The notes under the pieces: generated by a model
What the model saw: only the letters and a program-made list of their open reading frames with translations
What the model was told of the DNA's origin: nothing
The model's database searches: none
NCBI RefSeq assembly: GCF_023218075.1
Contig: NZ_JALPTB010000039.1
Location: 1-63,298, forward strand
Origin: Rhodococcus sp. HM1
GTDB lineage: Bacteria; Actinomycetota; Actinomycetes; Mycobacteriales; Mycobacteriaceae
Reading direction: 5' to 3'
Length of the DNA stretch: 63,298 nt
Shown here: positions 53,703 through 62,441 of the stretch, piece by piece
How the letters are laid out: every line of letters starts with the position of its first letter
How positions within the stretch are numbered: position 1 is the stretch's first letter
Made by a program: the position numbers and the translations under genes

Positions 53703-54281
53703 ATGCGCCAGCCGTCGGAGACCGGACGTCCGGCAGAGCGACGGAAACGGCTCTCGCTCGAGGATTGGACCGAGGCCGGACTGCGGCTTCTCGTCACCGA
53801 AGGCCGTGCGGCGGTGAAGATCTCCCGGCTCTGCAAGGAACTCGGCGTCACCAAGGGCAGCTTCTACTGGCACTTCGACGACATCGATCAACTGATGAAG
53901 GCGATCGCCACCCGCTACGCCTCGCAGGAGAACGACGCCGCCCGAGGGCTGACCAGCCTCGAAGAGCTGCCCGTCCGTGAGCGATTGGCGCGGATGGGCA
54001 CGATGCTCGTCGACGATCGGGCCTGGGCGGCGGAGGTGGCGGTGCGGGAGTGGGCCCGCACCGACCCGAAGGTCGCCGAGTCCGTGCGCGCACTCGATCA
54101 GCGGATCATGGCCGTGGTCGAAAATGCCTTCCGTGAACTCGGTTTCGACGAGCGCGCCGCCCGCGTGCGCGCCGGAACACTCGTGTACGCGGGCATCGGA
54201 TTCGTCTACGGCCGGGACAGCCTCGCCACCCCGACCATCGACGAGATCCAGGAACTGCTCGCCGTCCTCACCGCCCGGTGA
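53703..54281 (+). CDS. TetR family transcriptional regulator
   Basis: A 192-residue regulator. The HTH spans about residues 20-65 with ISRLCKELGVTKGSFYWHFDDIDQLM. The C-terminal domain is a ligand pocket of the TetR type. ATG chosen; a GTG one codon earlier is equally possible (GGAG stands 11-14 bases upstream). It follows the lipase-like gene by 42 bases, so the two probably form one transcript, and may control the divergent catabolic operon through the palindrome between them. Confidence 0.88.
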   Translation: MRQPSETGRPAERRKRLSLEDWTEAGLRLLVTEGRAAVKISRLCKELGVTKGSFYWHFDDIDQLMKAIATRYASQENDAARGLTSLEELPVRERLARMGTMLVDDRAWAAEVAVREWARTDPKVAESVRALDQRIMAVVENAFRELGFDERAARVRAGTLVYAGIGFVYGRDSLATPTIDEIQELLAVLTAR

Positions 54282-54284
54282 CGG

Positions 54285-55061
54285 TCACGCGCGGGTGAGC
54301 CGCAACCGCCACGCCTCGGGTCCGCGTTCCTCGTAGTCGACAGCCAATCGGCCGCCGGTTCGCTCGGCGAGCTGATGCAGCAGCGGAAGCGGGTCGTGCG
54401 GGGCGACCAGGACGAGTGCGCCGCCGGCGGGGACCGCGTCGAACGCACCGAACACCGTCGCGTGCCGGATCGCGTGCGGAATCTCGCGCACGTCGAGCAC
54501 CGGATCGGGTTCGTCCTTCTCCCCGCACGTGCAGGTGTGACCCCCGCACCCCTGTTCGGACGCCTGGTCGTCGTGGGCGCCGAGCAGGTCGTGCATGCCC
54601 TCGACGGCACCGGCGAGCGAGACGTCCGGGTCCGCGGCGACCACCGGCAGGATCCGATCGTTCTCGTCGACGAGGTGCGCATCGAACATGGTGCGCAGCG
54701 CATACGCGGCGGCCGCGGCGCGTGTCGGGGACGCCTCGCGTTCGATGCTGTCGACGAGCGCCGCGATACGCCGGTGCACGGCGATCATGGACTCGACGAG
54801 CAGCTTCGCGTCGACGCGGCGGGCCGCGGCCGGGTAGAGAGCCCGCTCCTCGGCGATCGCGTGCGGCAACAGGGTGCCGGTGAGGTAGTCGACGACGGCG
54901 CGCCGCGCGACCTCGAAGCCTGTGTTCTTTTCGGCCGCGTCGAGCAGCGCATCGGTCAGATACGCGATTCTCCCGGCGATCTCGGCGTGATGGTTCCTGA
55001 TGGCGTCGACGGCGTGCGCATCCTCCGCAGTGGCCGCGACGACGACGTTGTCGGTGGTCAT
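54285..55061 (-). CDS. Hemerythrin-domain protein fused to DUF2249
   Basis: A 258-residue cytoplasmic protein. Residues 15-160 form a hemerythrin HHE domain with the His/Glu ligands in IRNHHAEI, LLPHAIAEERALYPAA, IAVHRRI and FDAHLVDEND. A linker with CGGHTCTCGEKDE carries three cysteines. DUF2249 fills about 190-258. ATG chosen over a GTG two codons upstream because GGAG is then at the right distance. Hemerythrin proteins of this type are linked to nitrosative stress, oxygen sensing and repair of iron centres. It is divergent from the regulator. Confidence 0.88.
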   Translation of the reverse strand: MTTDNVVVAATAEDAHAVDAIRNHHAEIAGRIAYLTDALLDAAEKNTGFEVARRAVVDYLTGTLLPHAIAEERALYPAAARRVDAKLLVESMIAVHRRIAALVDSIEREASPTRAAAAAYALRTMFDAHLVDENDRILPVVAADPDVSLAGAVEGMHDLLGAHDDQASEQGCGGHTCTCGEKDEPDPVLDVREIPHAIRHATVFGAFDAVPAGGALVLVAPHDPLPLLHQLAERTGGRLAVDYEERGPEAWRLRLTRA

Positions 55062-55112
55062 TTCCACTCTCCTTGTGCAGGTGGCCGATCACCCGTCAAT
55101 TTACTACAGTTA

Positions 55113-55124
55113 TTTCCGTGGAAA
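55113..55124. promoter_or_regulatory. Small palindrome over the start of the regulator gene
   Basis: TTTCC-GT-GGAAA lies across the GTG start of the HTH regulator and 52 bases from the divergent hemerythrin gene. With flanks it reads near TATTTCC-GT-GGAAAATA. It may be an autoregulatory operator. Confidence 0.4.
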
Positions 55125-55873
55125 ATAGTGATCTCCTTCTCGGCCCCCGACCGACGCCCGCGACGGCGTCGCTCCCGGCGCTGTCGCCGCAGCGGATCAC
55201 CGTCCTCGACGACGTCCGCGCCCACGACCCCACCCGGATCAACGACATCGCCGAACGCCTCGGTCTGCACCCCAACACGGTGCGCGAACACCTCGACGCG
55301 CTCGTCGCGGACGCTCTCGTGGAAACCACCACCGAACCCGCCCGCGGACGCGGCCGGCCCGCCAAGCTGTACCGGCCGACCCCGGCCGCCGACCCGACGA
55401 GTGCGAGCCGCGAGTACGCGGGACTCGCCACCGCCCTCGCCGGACACATCGCGCGCACCAGCCTCGATCCGGAAGCCGACGCCCGCGCCGCCGGACGCGA
55501 CTGGGGTCACGAGCTCGCGCGCGAATCCGGTTGCGACGCGGCCGATCCGCACCGAGCGGTGCTCGATCTGCTCGCCCGGCTCGGGTTCGATCCGCACGAC
55601 GGAGGCCACGCGGGCGGCATCGCACTGCGGCAGTGTCCCCTGCTCGACGCCGCGCGCCGCTACCCCAGCGTGGTGTGCCAGGTCCACCTGGGCATCGTCG
55701 AAGGCGTGCTCGAGGAGCTGGGTGCCGCGACCGGACCGGGATTGGACCTGCTCCCGTTCGCCGAGCCCGGGGCATGCCGGCTGTTCCTACCCGATCCGGC
55801 GTTCCCTGGTCCCACTCTGTTCGACGAGCGGGCGGCCGACGAGCGGGCGGCCGACGAAGGGACGTCGCGATGA
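55118..55873 (+). CDS. HTH regulator with candidate Fe-S cysteines (COG2345/SufR-like)
   Basis: A 251-residue regulator. The winged HTH is at about 22-85 (INDIAERLGLHPNTVREHLDALVAD). The C-terminal half has C139, C173, C187 and C220; the spacing C173-x13-C187 and the QCPLLDAARRYPSVVCQVH context resemble SufR-type regulators that hold an iron-sulfur cluster. An Asp/Ala-rich tail repeats DERAA. The start is a GTG with no ribosome site, so the mRNA may be leaderless. It overlaps the membrane protein gene by 4 bases. An NO-sensing role is inferred from neighbours. Confidence 0.8.
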   Translation: MENSDLLLGPRPTPATASLPALSPQRITVLDDVRAHDPTRINDIAERLGLHPNTVREHLDALVADALVETTTEPARGRGRPAKLYRPTPAADPTSASREYAGLATALAGHIARTSLDPEADARAAGRDWGHELARESGCDAADPHRAVLDLLARLGFDPHDGGHAGGIALRQCPLLDAARRYPSVVCQVHLGIVEGVLEELGAATGPGLDLLPFAEPGACRLFLPDPAFPGPTLFDERAADERAADEGTSR

Positions 55874-56955
55874 ATCCCGTTCCGCGCCGCGCGCTGCTGC
55901 TGGTTCCGGGCGGGCTGGCACTGCTCGTCGGCCTCGACGCCGCACTGTTGCTGCTCGGCCTTCCCGCCCCGGTCGACACCGCACGCCTGCCCGAGATCCA
56001 CGGAATTCTGCTGGTGCTGGGGTTCGTCGGGACGGTCGTCGCGCTCGAACGCGCGGTCGCGCTGGGCCGCCGCGCCGGATATCTCGCTCCACTTCTGCTC
56101 GGTGCCGGCGGAATCGTGATGGCGTCCCCTGCACCCCAGACAATTTCGGGATTGCTACTGCTCGCGGGCACCGTAGCGCTCGTCGCGATCTACGTGCCGC
56201 TGTGGCGGCGAGCCGCGGACCCCGCGGTCCTCGTCCAGGCCGGGGGCGCCGTCCTCGCGGCCGGAGCCGCACTGCTGTGGCTCGCGCACGTCCCGGTCCC
56301 CGAACTGCTCCCGTGGCTGTGCACGTTCCTGATCCTCACCATCGCCGGAGAGCGCCTGGAACTCGCCCGGGTCGCGACACTGGGAACCCCCGCCGAACCC
56401 CTGCTGGTCGTGATCGCGGGCTCGATCGTGGCGGGCACCGTCGGCACACTGCTGTGGCCGTCGGCCGGGTATCCGCTGCTCGGCGCCTCGCTGCTCGCTC
56501 TCGTCGCCTGGCTGGTGCGCTTCGACGTCGCGCGCCGCACCGTCCGCGCCACCGGCCTGGCCCGGTACATGGCCGTGTGCCTGCTCGCCGGATACGCCTG
56601 GCTGGCGGTCCCGGCGCTGACCTGGCTTCTCGTCGGCGCCGTCCCCTCCGGTCCCGGCTACGACGCCGTCGTCCACTCGGTGATGCTCGGGTTCGTGATC
56701 TCGATGATCATGGCGCACGCCCCGGCGATCCTTCCGGCGGTGGTGCGGCGCCCGCTGCCGTACACCCCGCTCATGTACGGACCGGAGGCGCTGCTGCACC
56801 TGTCGTTGCTGCTGCGCGTCGCGGTCGGTGACGTGCGCGGCGTCGAGTGGGCGGTCACGGTCGGCGGTGCGCTCGGCATCGTCGCGATCCTCGCGTTCGT
56901 CGTGGTCGCCGCCGGCTCCGCGCTGCGGCCCGCACGTCAGGAGGTTCCGGCATGA
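55870..56955 (+). CDS. Polytopic membrane protein, possible haem or NO-related
   Basis: A 361-residue protein with about ten to twelve membrane helices. It has conserved-looking histidines: LPEIHGILLVLGFVGTVVALER and VVHSVMLGFVISMIMAHAPAILP. These pairs could bind haem. I cannot assign a named family with certainty; NnrS-like proteins of nitrite/NO metabolism are one option. The ATG overlaps the regulator stop and its own stop overlaps the nitrite reductase ATG, both by 4 bases, so it is coupled to both. Confidence 0.75.
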   Translation: MNPVPRRALLLVPGGLALLVGLDAALLLLGLPAPVDTARLPEIHGILLVLGFVGTVVALERAVALGRRAGYLAPLLLGAGGIVMASPAPQTISGLLLLAGTVALVAIYVPLWRRAADPAVLVQAGGAVLAAGAALLWLAHVPVPELLPWLCTFLILTIAGERLELARVATLGTPAEPLLVVIAGSIVAGTVGTLLWPSAGYPLLGASLLALVAWLVRFDVARRTVRATGLARYMAVCLLAGYAWLAVPALTWLLVGAVPSGPGYDAVVHSVMLGFVISMIMAHAPAILPAVVRRPLPYTPLMYGPEALLHLSLLLRVAVGDVRGVEWAVTVGGALGIVAILAFVVVAAGSALRPARQEVPA

Positions 56956-59510
56956 ACGAGCGCGGGAGCTGGCACCTACGTGCCGGATCGGTCGTCGTCG
57001 CGTGGCTCGCGGCGCTGGTCGTCGTGTCTGTCGGGCACCGCTGGATTCCGCAGTCCGGCTGGCTGCTCGTGCACGTGCTCGCGCTCGGTGCGGTGAGCAA
57101 CGCGATCCTGATCTGGAGCGGTCATTTCACCGACGCGCTGCTGCGGCGGCCGACCGGGTCCCGGCGGGCCGAGACCGCGCGCCTGCTGGTGTTCAATGCC
57201 GGTGCGGTCGCCGTGGTCGCCGGGATGATCTCCGGATGGTGGCCGGCCGTGCTGGTCGGCGGATGCGTCGTGGCGATCGCGGCGCTGTGGCACGGCACGA
57301 CGCTGCTGCGCCGCCTGCGGTCGGCGTTGCCGTCCCGGTTCGGGCACACCGTGCGCTACTACGTCGCCGCCGCCGCGATGCTGCCGGTCGGCGCGGGAAT
57401 CGGTGTGGCGATGGCCGATTCGCGACTGCCCGGCGAAGTACACGAACGGATGGTCCTCGCGCACGCGGGCATCAACGTCCTGGGCTGGGTGGGCCTCACC
57501 GTGCTCGGCACCCTCGTCACCCTGTGGCCGACGATGCTGCGCACCCGCATGGCGCAGCGTGTCGAGGACGCCGCGCGTCGCGGTCTGCCGGTGCTGCTGG
57601 CCGCGCTCGCCGTCGGGGTCGCCGGTGCGGTCGCGGGGCTGCCCGTCGTCACGGCCGCCGGTGTCCTGGGCTATCTGGTCGCCGCGGGCTACGTGCTGGA
57701 GCCGCACCTCGACGAGATCCGGCGCAAGCATCCCGGCGACTTCGCGACGCTGTCGGCGCTGGCCGGTGTGCTGTGGCTGTTCGGTGTCCTGCTGTACCTG
57801 GCGATAGGCCTGGCGACCGCGGCGACCCCGTTCGAGGCCACCGAGGTCGCGGGTGCGGTGACCGCGGCGCTGCTCGCGGGGTTCGTCGCGCAGGTGCTGC
57901 TCGGCGCCCTCACCTACCTGATTCCCGTGGTCATCGGGGGCCGGGCCGCGGTGCAGGCCGCGATGGCCGAACTCGAACGCGGTGCCCCCTGGCGGTTGTC
58001 GGTCGCGAACGTGGGCCTGGTGCTGTGTGTGCTGCCGGTACCGAGTCTCGTCCGCGTGGTGTGCTCGATGCTGGTGCTGGTGGCGTTCGCGTCGTTCCTG
58101 CCGCTGGTCGTGCGCGCGGTGCTGGCGGCCCGTCGTATGCGGGGCGTGCCGTCCGCACCCGCGGTGCGCGAACCGGTGCCCGCGGCGCGGCGTCTCGGCA
58201 TCGCGGCCGCAGGGGTCGCTGTGGTGGTGTTCGCCGCGGTCGGTGGTGTCGCGGCCGACCCGGCGGCCGTGGGTATTTCGAGTATCGACACGGTGGCGGT
58301 CGCGGAGACCGGGCACACCACCGAGGTCCAGGTGCGCGTCGAGGGCATGCGGTTCGTGCCGGCCGTGCTCGACGTCCCGGCGGGTGACCGTCTGGTGATC
58401 GAGTTCGTCAATTCCGGTGAGGATCGGCACGATCTGGTGCTCGCCAACGGCAGACGCACGGGCCGGATCGCTCCCGGGGAGTCCGCCGTCCTCGATGCCG
58501 GGGTGATCGGCGGCACCGTCGACGGCTGGTGCTCGGTCGCCGGCCACCGTCAGATGGGGATGACGTTGCAGGTCCGCGCCGACGGCGCCGCACCGGTGTC
58601 GCACGACGGACACGAGGCCGCGACCGCGGACACCGTGGACGTCTCGCGCAGCCTCACGATCGACCCCGGACCCGGCTTCGTCCCGCACGACGCGACCGCA
58701 CCGGCGGCCCGGCCCGATCACCGGATGACGCTGGCGGTCTCGGAGGTGGAGCGCGAGGTGGCTCCGGGAATCACGCAGAAGCTGTGGACGTTCGGCGGCA
58801 CCGCACCCGGTCCGACTCTGCGCGGCCGGATCGGTGACGTCTTCGAGATCACGCTCGTCAACGACGGGACGATCGGGCATTCGATCGACTTCCACGCCGG
58901 TGCGCTCGCCCCGGACGGTCCGATGCGCACGATCGCGCCGGGCGAGTCGCTGACGTACCGGTTCACCGCGACCCGCGCCGGAATGTGGCTGTACCACTGC
59001 TCGTCGATGCCGATGTCGGTGCACATCGCCAACGGCATGTTCGGTGCGGTGATCATCGATCCGCCGGATCTGCCTGCGGTGGATCGCGAATTCGTTCTCG
59101 TGCAATCCGAGTTGTATCTCGGTGCACCGGGCGGCGAGGTGGACGCCGCGAAGGTCGCTGCCGGAACACCGGATCTGGTGGTGTTCAACGGGTATGCGAA
59201 TCAGTACGATCACGCTCCGCTGCAGGCCCGCACCGGCGAACGCGTCCGCATCTGGGTGCTGCCCGCCGGTCCCGACCGCGGCACGTCGTTCCACGTGGTC
59301 GGTGGGCAGTTCGACACGGTGTGGGCCGAGGGCGAGTATCGGCTCCGGCCCGGCACCGGCGGAGCCCAGACCCTCGGATTGTTCCCGGCGCAAGGTGGAT
59401 TCGTCGAACTGGAGTTCCCGGAGCCGGGTCGCTATCCGTTCGTCACGCACGCGATGACCGACGCCGAGAAGGGGGCGCACGGCGTCGTCGAAGTGCTCCC
59501 CCGAACCTGA
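56952..59510 (+). CDS. nirK: Membrane-fused copper nitrite reductase (NirK type) with extra cupredoxin domain
   Basis: An 852-residue protein in three parts. Residues 1-435 hold about ten to twelve membrane helices with histidines. About 455-545 is a cupredoxin domain with H493, C527, H532 and M537. About 600-852 is a copper nitrite reductase: type 1 ligands H643, C683, H691, M696; type 2 ligands H648, H682, H833; catalytic D646 and H781. All catalytic parts are thus present. It should reduce nitrite to NO on the outer face and be fed electrons through the fused domains. Usual NirK is about 350-380 residues, so the fusion is notable. Confidence 0.9.
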   Translation: MNERGSWHLRAGSVVVAWLAALVVVSVGHRWIPQSGWLLVHVLALGAVSNAILIWSGHFTDALLRRPTGSRRAETARLLVFNAGAVAVVAGMISGWWPAVLVGGCVVAIAALWHGTTLLRRLRSALPSRFGHTVRYYVAAAAMLPVGAGIGVAMADSRLPGEVHERMVLAHAGINVLGWVGLTVLGTLVTLWPTMLRTRMAQRVEDAARRGLPVLLAALAVGVAGAVAGLPVVTAAGVLGYLVAAGYVLEPHLDEIRRKHPGDFATLSALAGVLWLFGVLLYLAIGLATAATPFEATEVAGAVTAALLAGFVAQVLLGALTYLIPVVIGGRAAVQAAMAELERGAPWRLSVANVGLVLCVLPVPSLVRVVCSMLVLVAFASFLPLVVRAVLAARRMRGVPSAPAVREPVPAARRLGIAAAGVAVVVFAAVGGVAADPAAVGISSIDTVAVAETGHTTEVQVRVEGMRFVPAVLDVPAGDRLVIEFVNSGEDRHDLVLANGRRTGRIAPGESAVLDAGVIGGTVDGWCSVAGHRQMGMTLQVRADGAAPVSHDGHEAATADTVDVSRSLTIDPGPGFVPHDATAPAARPDHRMTLAVSEVEREVAPGITQKLWTFGGTAPGPTLRGRIGDVFEITLVNDGTIGHSIDFHAGALAPDGPMRTIAPGESLTYRFTATRAGMWLYHCSSMPMSVHIANGMFGAVIIDPPDLPAVDREFVLVQSELYLGAPGGEVDAAKVAAGTPDLVVFNGYANQYDHAPLQARTGERVRIWVLPAGPDRGTSFHVVGGQFDTVWAEGEYRLRPGTGGAQTLGLFPAQGGFVELEFPEPGRYPFVTHAMTDAEKGAHGVVEVLPRT

Positions 59511-59530
59511 TCGCCGGCATCGGAAATTAT

Positions 59531-59565
59531 CAGTGCCCGGGACGGATTCACCGTCCCGGGCACTG
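59531..59565. terminator. Strong bidirectional terminator
   Basis: CAGTGCCCGGGACGG pairs perfectly with CCGTCCCGGGCACTG (15 bp, 5-base loop). It stands between the convergent nitrite reductase and flavin oxidoreductase genes. Confidence 0.85.
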
Positions 59566-59580
59566 CACCCTCCCCCGGGT

Positions 59581-60693
59581 CTAGCGGGCCGCGTCGAGGC
59601 GGTCGACGGTCTTGTCGTATTCCGCCACCAACTCGGCCATGATCTCGGCCACCGGCCGGATCTCGTTCATGCGTCCGACGATCTGTCCCGCGGGCATCGC
59701 GACGACCTCGGGGTCGCTGCCCGCCGAGATCCGCTGGTGCGCCTCGCTGACGAGGATGTTCTGCAGCGGCATCGGCAGCGGTGCCGGTGCATCCGGCTTC
59801 GCCCACGCATCGGTCCACTTGGTCTTGAGCAGCCGGGCGGGCTTGCCCGAGTAGATCCGCGAGCGAACGGTGTCCGCGGAGGTCGCGGCGAGCAGTGCCC
59901 GCTGAACCGCGGTGGGGCCCTTGTCCGCTCCGCCGAGCTTGTACTCGGAGGTGGTCAGCCAGTACGAGCCCATCCACACCCCGGACGCGCCCAGCGCCAG
60001 TGCCGCCGCGACCTGACGGCCGGAGCCGATGCCGCCGGCGGCCAGCACCGATGCGGAATCACCGATCGCATCGACGATTTCCGGCCACAGCACCATCGAG
60101 GCGATCTCACCGGTATGACCGCCCGCCTCGTAGCCCTGCGCGATGACGATGTCGACACCGTTCTCGACGTGCCGCCTCGCGTGGTCGACGGCACCGGCGA
60201 GCGCGGCCACCGGCACGCCGTGTTCGTGCGCGAGGTCGATGACGTCCTTCGGCGGGGAACCGAGTGCGTTGGCGATCAGCGCCGGACGATGCGCGAGCGC
60301 GACGTCCACGTGCGAACGCGCCACCGAGTGCAGCCAGCCCAGCACACCCGTGGCGTGTTCGGCGTCGTCCCCGAGCGGCGGGACTCCCAGTTCGGTGAGG
60401 GTGCGGTCGACGAACGCGCGGTGCTCCGCGGGGATGAGCTTGTCGAGGTCGACGGCGGTGCCCTCGGTGGGCACCTTCGCCGGCATCACGATGTCCACGC
60501 CGTACGGCTTGCCGTCGGTGTTCTCGTCCATCCAGGTGAGCGTCGCGTCGAGCTCGTCCGGATCGTTGAATCGCACGCATCCCAGGACACCGAGTCCACC
60601 GGCCCGGCTGATGGCCGCTGCCACGTGCTCGGACGGGGTGAACCCGAAGATCGGGTAGTCGATTCCGAACTTCCTGCTGAGGTCGGTCTGCAT
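59581..60693 (-). CDS. NAD(P)H-dependent flavin oxidoreductase, nitronate monooxygenase family
   Basis: A 370-residue paralogue of the KstR-linked enzyme at 42-43 kb. It has the same layout: QTDLSRKFGIDYPIFGF start, AQGYEAGGHTG flavin/phosphate motif near residue 180 and SVLAAGGIGSGRQVAAALALGASGVW. It lies 12 bases after fadD19 on the same strand, so it belongs to the fadD19 transcript and probably the sterol regulon. Substrate unknown. Confidence 0.88.
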   Translation of the reverse strand: MQTDLSRKFGIDYPIFGFTPSEHVAAAISRAGGLGVLGCVRFNDPDELDATLTWMDENTDGKPYGVDIVMPAKVPTEGTAVDLDKLIPAEHRAFVDRTLTELGVPPLGDDAEHATGVLGWLHSVARSHVDVALAHRPALIANALGSPPKDVIDLAHEHGVPVAALAGAVDHARRHVENGVDIVIAQGYEAGGHTGEIASMVLWPEIVDAIGDSASVLAAGGIGSGRQVAAALALGASGVWMGSYWLTTSEYKLGGADKGPTAVQRALLAATSADTVRSRIYSGKPARLLKTKWTDAWAKPDAPAPLPMPLQNILVSEAHQRISAGSDPEVVAMPAGQIVGRMNEIRPVAEIMAELVAEYDKTVDRLDAAR

Positions 60694-60705
60694 CCGCCGT
60701 CCCTT

Positions 60706-62364
60706 CTATCCGGCCTCGGCGGCGGAGCCGTTGGTGTAATCGTCGTCCGCGGGACGGGATTCGGTCTGTTCGTGCGCCCAGCGGTAGTCGGGCTTGCCGG
60801 CCGGGGACCGCTTGATCTCGTCGACGAACCAGACGCTGCGCGGCACCTTGTACCCGGCGATCAGGGTGCGGCACGCGTCGGCGAGCGAGTTGGCGGACGG
60901 ACGCTCGCCGTCGCGGGTCGCGACGACCGCGGCGACGCGCTGCCCCCACCGCTCGTCGGGAACGCCGACCACGAGGGCGTCGAACACGTCGGGGTGGGAC
61001 TTGAGCGCGGCCTCGACCTCCTCGGGGTAGATCTTCTCGCCGCCGCTGTTGATGGAGACCGAGCCGCGGCCGAGCATCGTGACGCTGCCGTCCGCCTCGA
61101 CCTGTGCGTAGTCGCCGGGGATCGAGTAACGGACGCCGTTGATCTCACGGAAGGTGGCCTTCGTCTTGACCTCGTCCTTGTAGTAGCCGATCGGGATGTG
61201 ACCGCTACGGGCGATCAGGCCGATCTTGCCCGAGCCCGGCTCGACCGGGTTGCCGTCCTCGTCGAGCACCGCGGTGGACGCGTCGATCTTCACCGTGGGC
61301 GCACCGACGTGCGACTGCCCCTTAGTGACGAATCCGATTCCGCCGAAGCCGGTTTCGGACGAGCCGATGGAATCGGAGATCACCCGGTTCGGCAGCAGGT
61401 CGAGGAACTTGTCCTTGAGCGCCGGGGAGAACAGCGCCGCGCTCGATCCGATGAAGAACAGGGTGGAAACGTCGTAGGGCTGCCCGGTTTCCGGATTTCC
61501 TTCGGCGAAGGCGTCGAGCATCGGCTGCGCCATCGCGTCGCCCGTGATGAAGATGAGATTGACCTTGTGCTCGTCGATGGTCTGCCACACGCCGTGGCCG
61601 CTGAATTCGGCGAGCAGAACGACCTTGCCGCCGCCGAAGAGCGCCTGCAGCGTGGCCCACTGCGCGCCGCCGTGGATCATCGGCGGGATCGGCAGACGAA
61701 CGAGGGGGGCGGTCTCGGCGCCCTGCTTCGCGAGATCCCACTCGTCCTGGACGTATTCGCCGGTGGCGAAGTTGATGCCGCCGCCGAGCACGCGCCACAC
61801 GTCCTCGTGCCGCCACATGACGCCCTTCGGGGCACCGGTGGTGCCGCCGGTGTAGAGCATGTACAGGTCGTCGGGGCTGCGCTCACCGAAGTCGCGCTCG
61901 GGCGAACCCTGGGCGAGCGCGGCCTCGTATTCGACTGCGTCGGTGGCAGAGTGGTCGAGATCGGTGCCGTCCTCGACCACGATCAGGGTCTTCAGTTGCG
62001 GGACGGACGGCAGCACGTTGGCGACCCTGTCGGCGTAGCGGCGCTCGTACACCAGGGCCACCATGTCCGAGTTGTCGAAGATGTACTGCAACTCGTTCTC
62101 GACATACCGGTAGTTGACGTTGACCATCACTGCGCGGATCTTGAACACCGCGACCATGGCCTCGATGGCCTCGATGGTGTTGCGCGAGTAGATGCCCACC
62201 TTGTCGCCCGGCTGGACGCCGTGTTCGAGCAGGTAGTGGCCGAGCCGGTTGGCTCGTTCCTCCAGTTGCGCGTAGCTGATCTCGCGACCGTCCGCCGAGA
62301 GCGCGATGCGGTCGGGGACGAGGTCGATTGCGTGCTCTACGAGGTCTGCGATGTTTAGGGCCAC
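60706..62364 (-). CDS. fadD19: Steroid acyl-CoA synthetase FadD19
   Basis: A 552-residue ANL ligase. It follows M. tuberculosis FadD19 closely: ALNIADLVEHAID start, NSDMVALVYERRYADRVANVLP, YTGGTTGAPKGVMWRHEDVWR, DSIGSSETGFGG, IPGDYAQVEADGSVTMLGRGSVSINSGGEK and VKRSPAGKPDYRW. FadD19 activates the sterol side chain and is needed for C-24 branched sterols in rhodococci. GTG start. It diverges from echA19 across a KstR-like box. Confidence 0.95.
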   Translation of the reverse strand: MALNIADLVEHAIDLVPDRIALSADGREISYAQLEERANRLGHYLLEHGVQPGDKVGIYSRNTIEAIEAMVAVFKIRAVMVNVNYRYVENELQYIFDNSDMVALVYERRYADRVANVLPSVPQLKTLIVVEDGTDLDHSATDAVEYEAALAQGSPERDFGERSPDDLYMLYTGGTTGAPKGVMWRHEDVWRVLGGGINFATGEYVQDEWDLAKQGAETAPLVRLPIPPMIHGGAQWATLQALFGGGKVVLLAEFSGHGVWQTIDEHKVNLIFITGDAMAQPMLDAFAEGNPETGQPYDVSTLFFIGSSAALFSPALKDKFLDLLPNRVISDSIGSSETGFGGIGFVTKGQSHVGAPTVKIDASTAVLDEDGNPVEPGSGKIGLIARSGHIPIGYYKDEVKTKATFREINGVRYSIPGDYAQVEADGSVTMLGRGSVSINSGGEKIYPEEVEAALKSHPDVFDALVVGVPDERWGQRVAAVVATRDGERPSANSLADACRTLIAGYKVPRSVWFVDEIKRSPAGKPDYRWAHEQTESRPADDDYTNGSAAEAG

Positions 62365-62374
62365 GCCATCAAAG

Positions 62375-62388
62375 TAGAACGTGTTACC
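62375..62388. promoter_or_regulatory. KstR-like box between fadD19 and echA19
   Basis: TAGAACGTGTTACC fits the KstR pattern TnnAACnnGTTnnA except the last base (C). It lies 11 bases upstream of fadD19 and 54 upstream of echA19 and could regulate both. Confidence 0.75.
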
Positions 62389-62441
62389 GTTTCTGACAAG
62401 ACCTGAATGAGATCCAGTTCACAACACCTCAGGAGTTGTCA

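Noticed and set aside
56952-59510. Loss of the catalytic histidine in the nitrite reductase domain
   Set aside because: A first alignment seemed to place Pro there. Realigning on HVVGG and VTHAM shows H781 and H833 in the two required positions.
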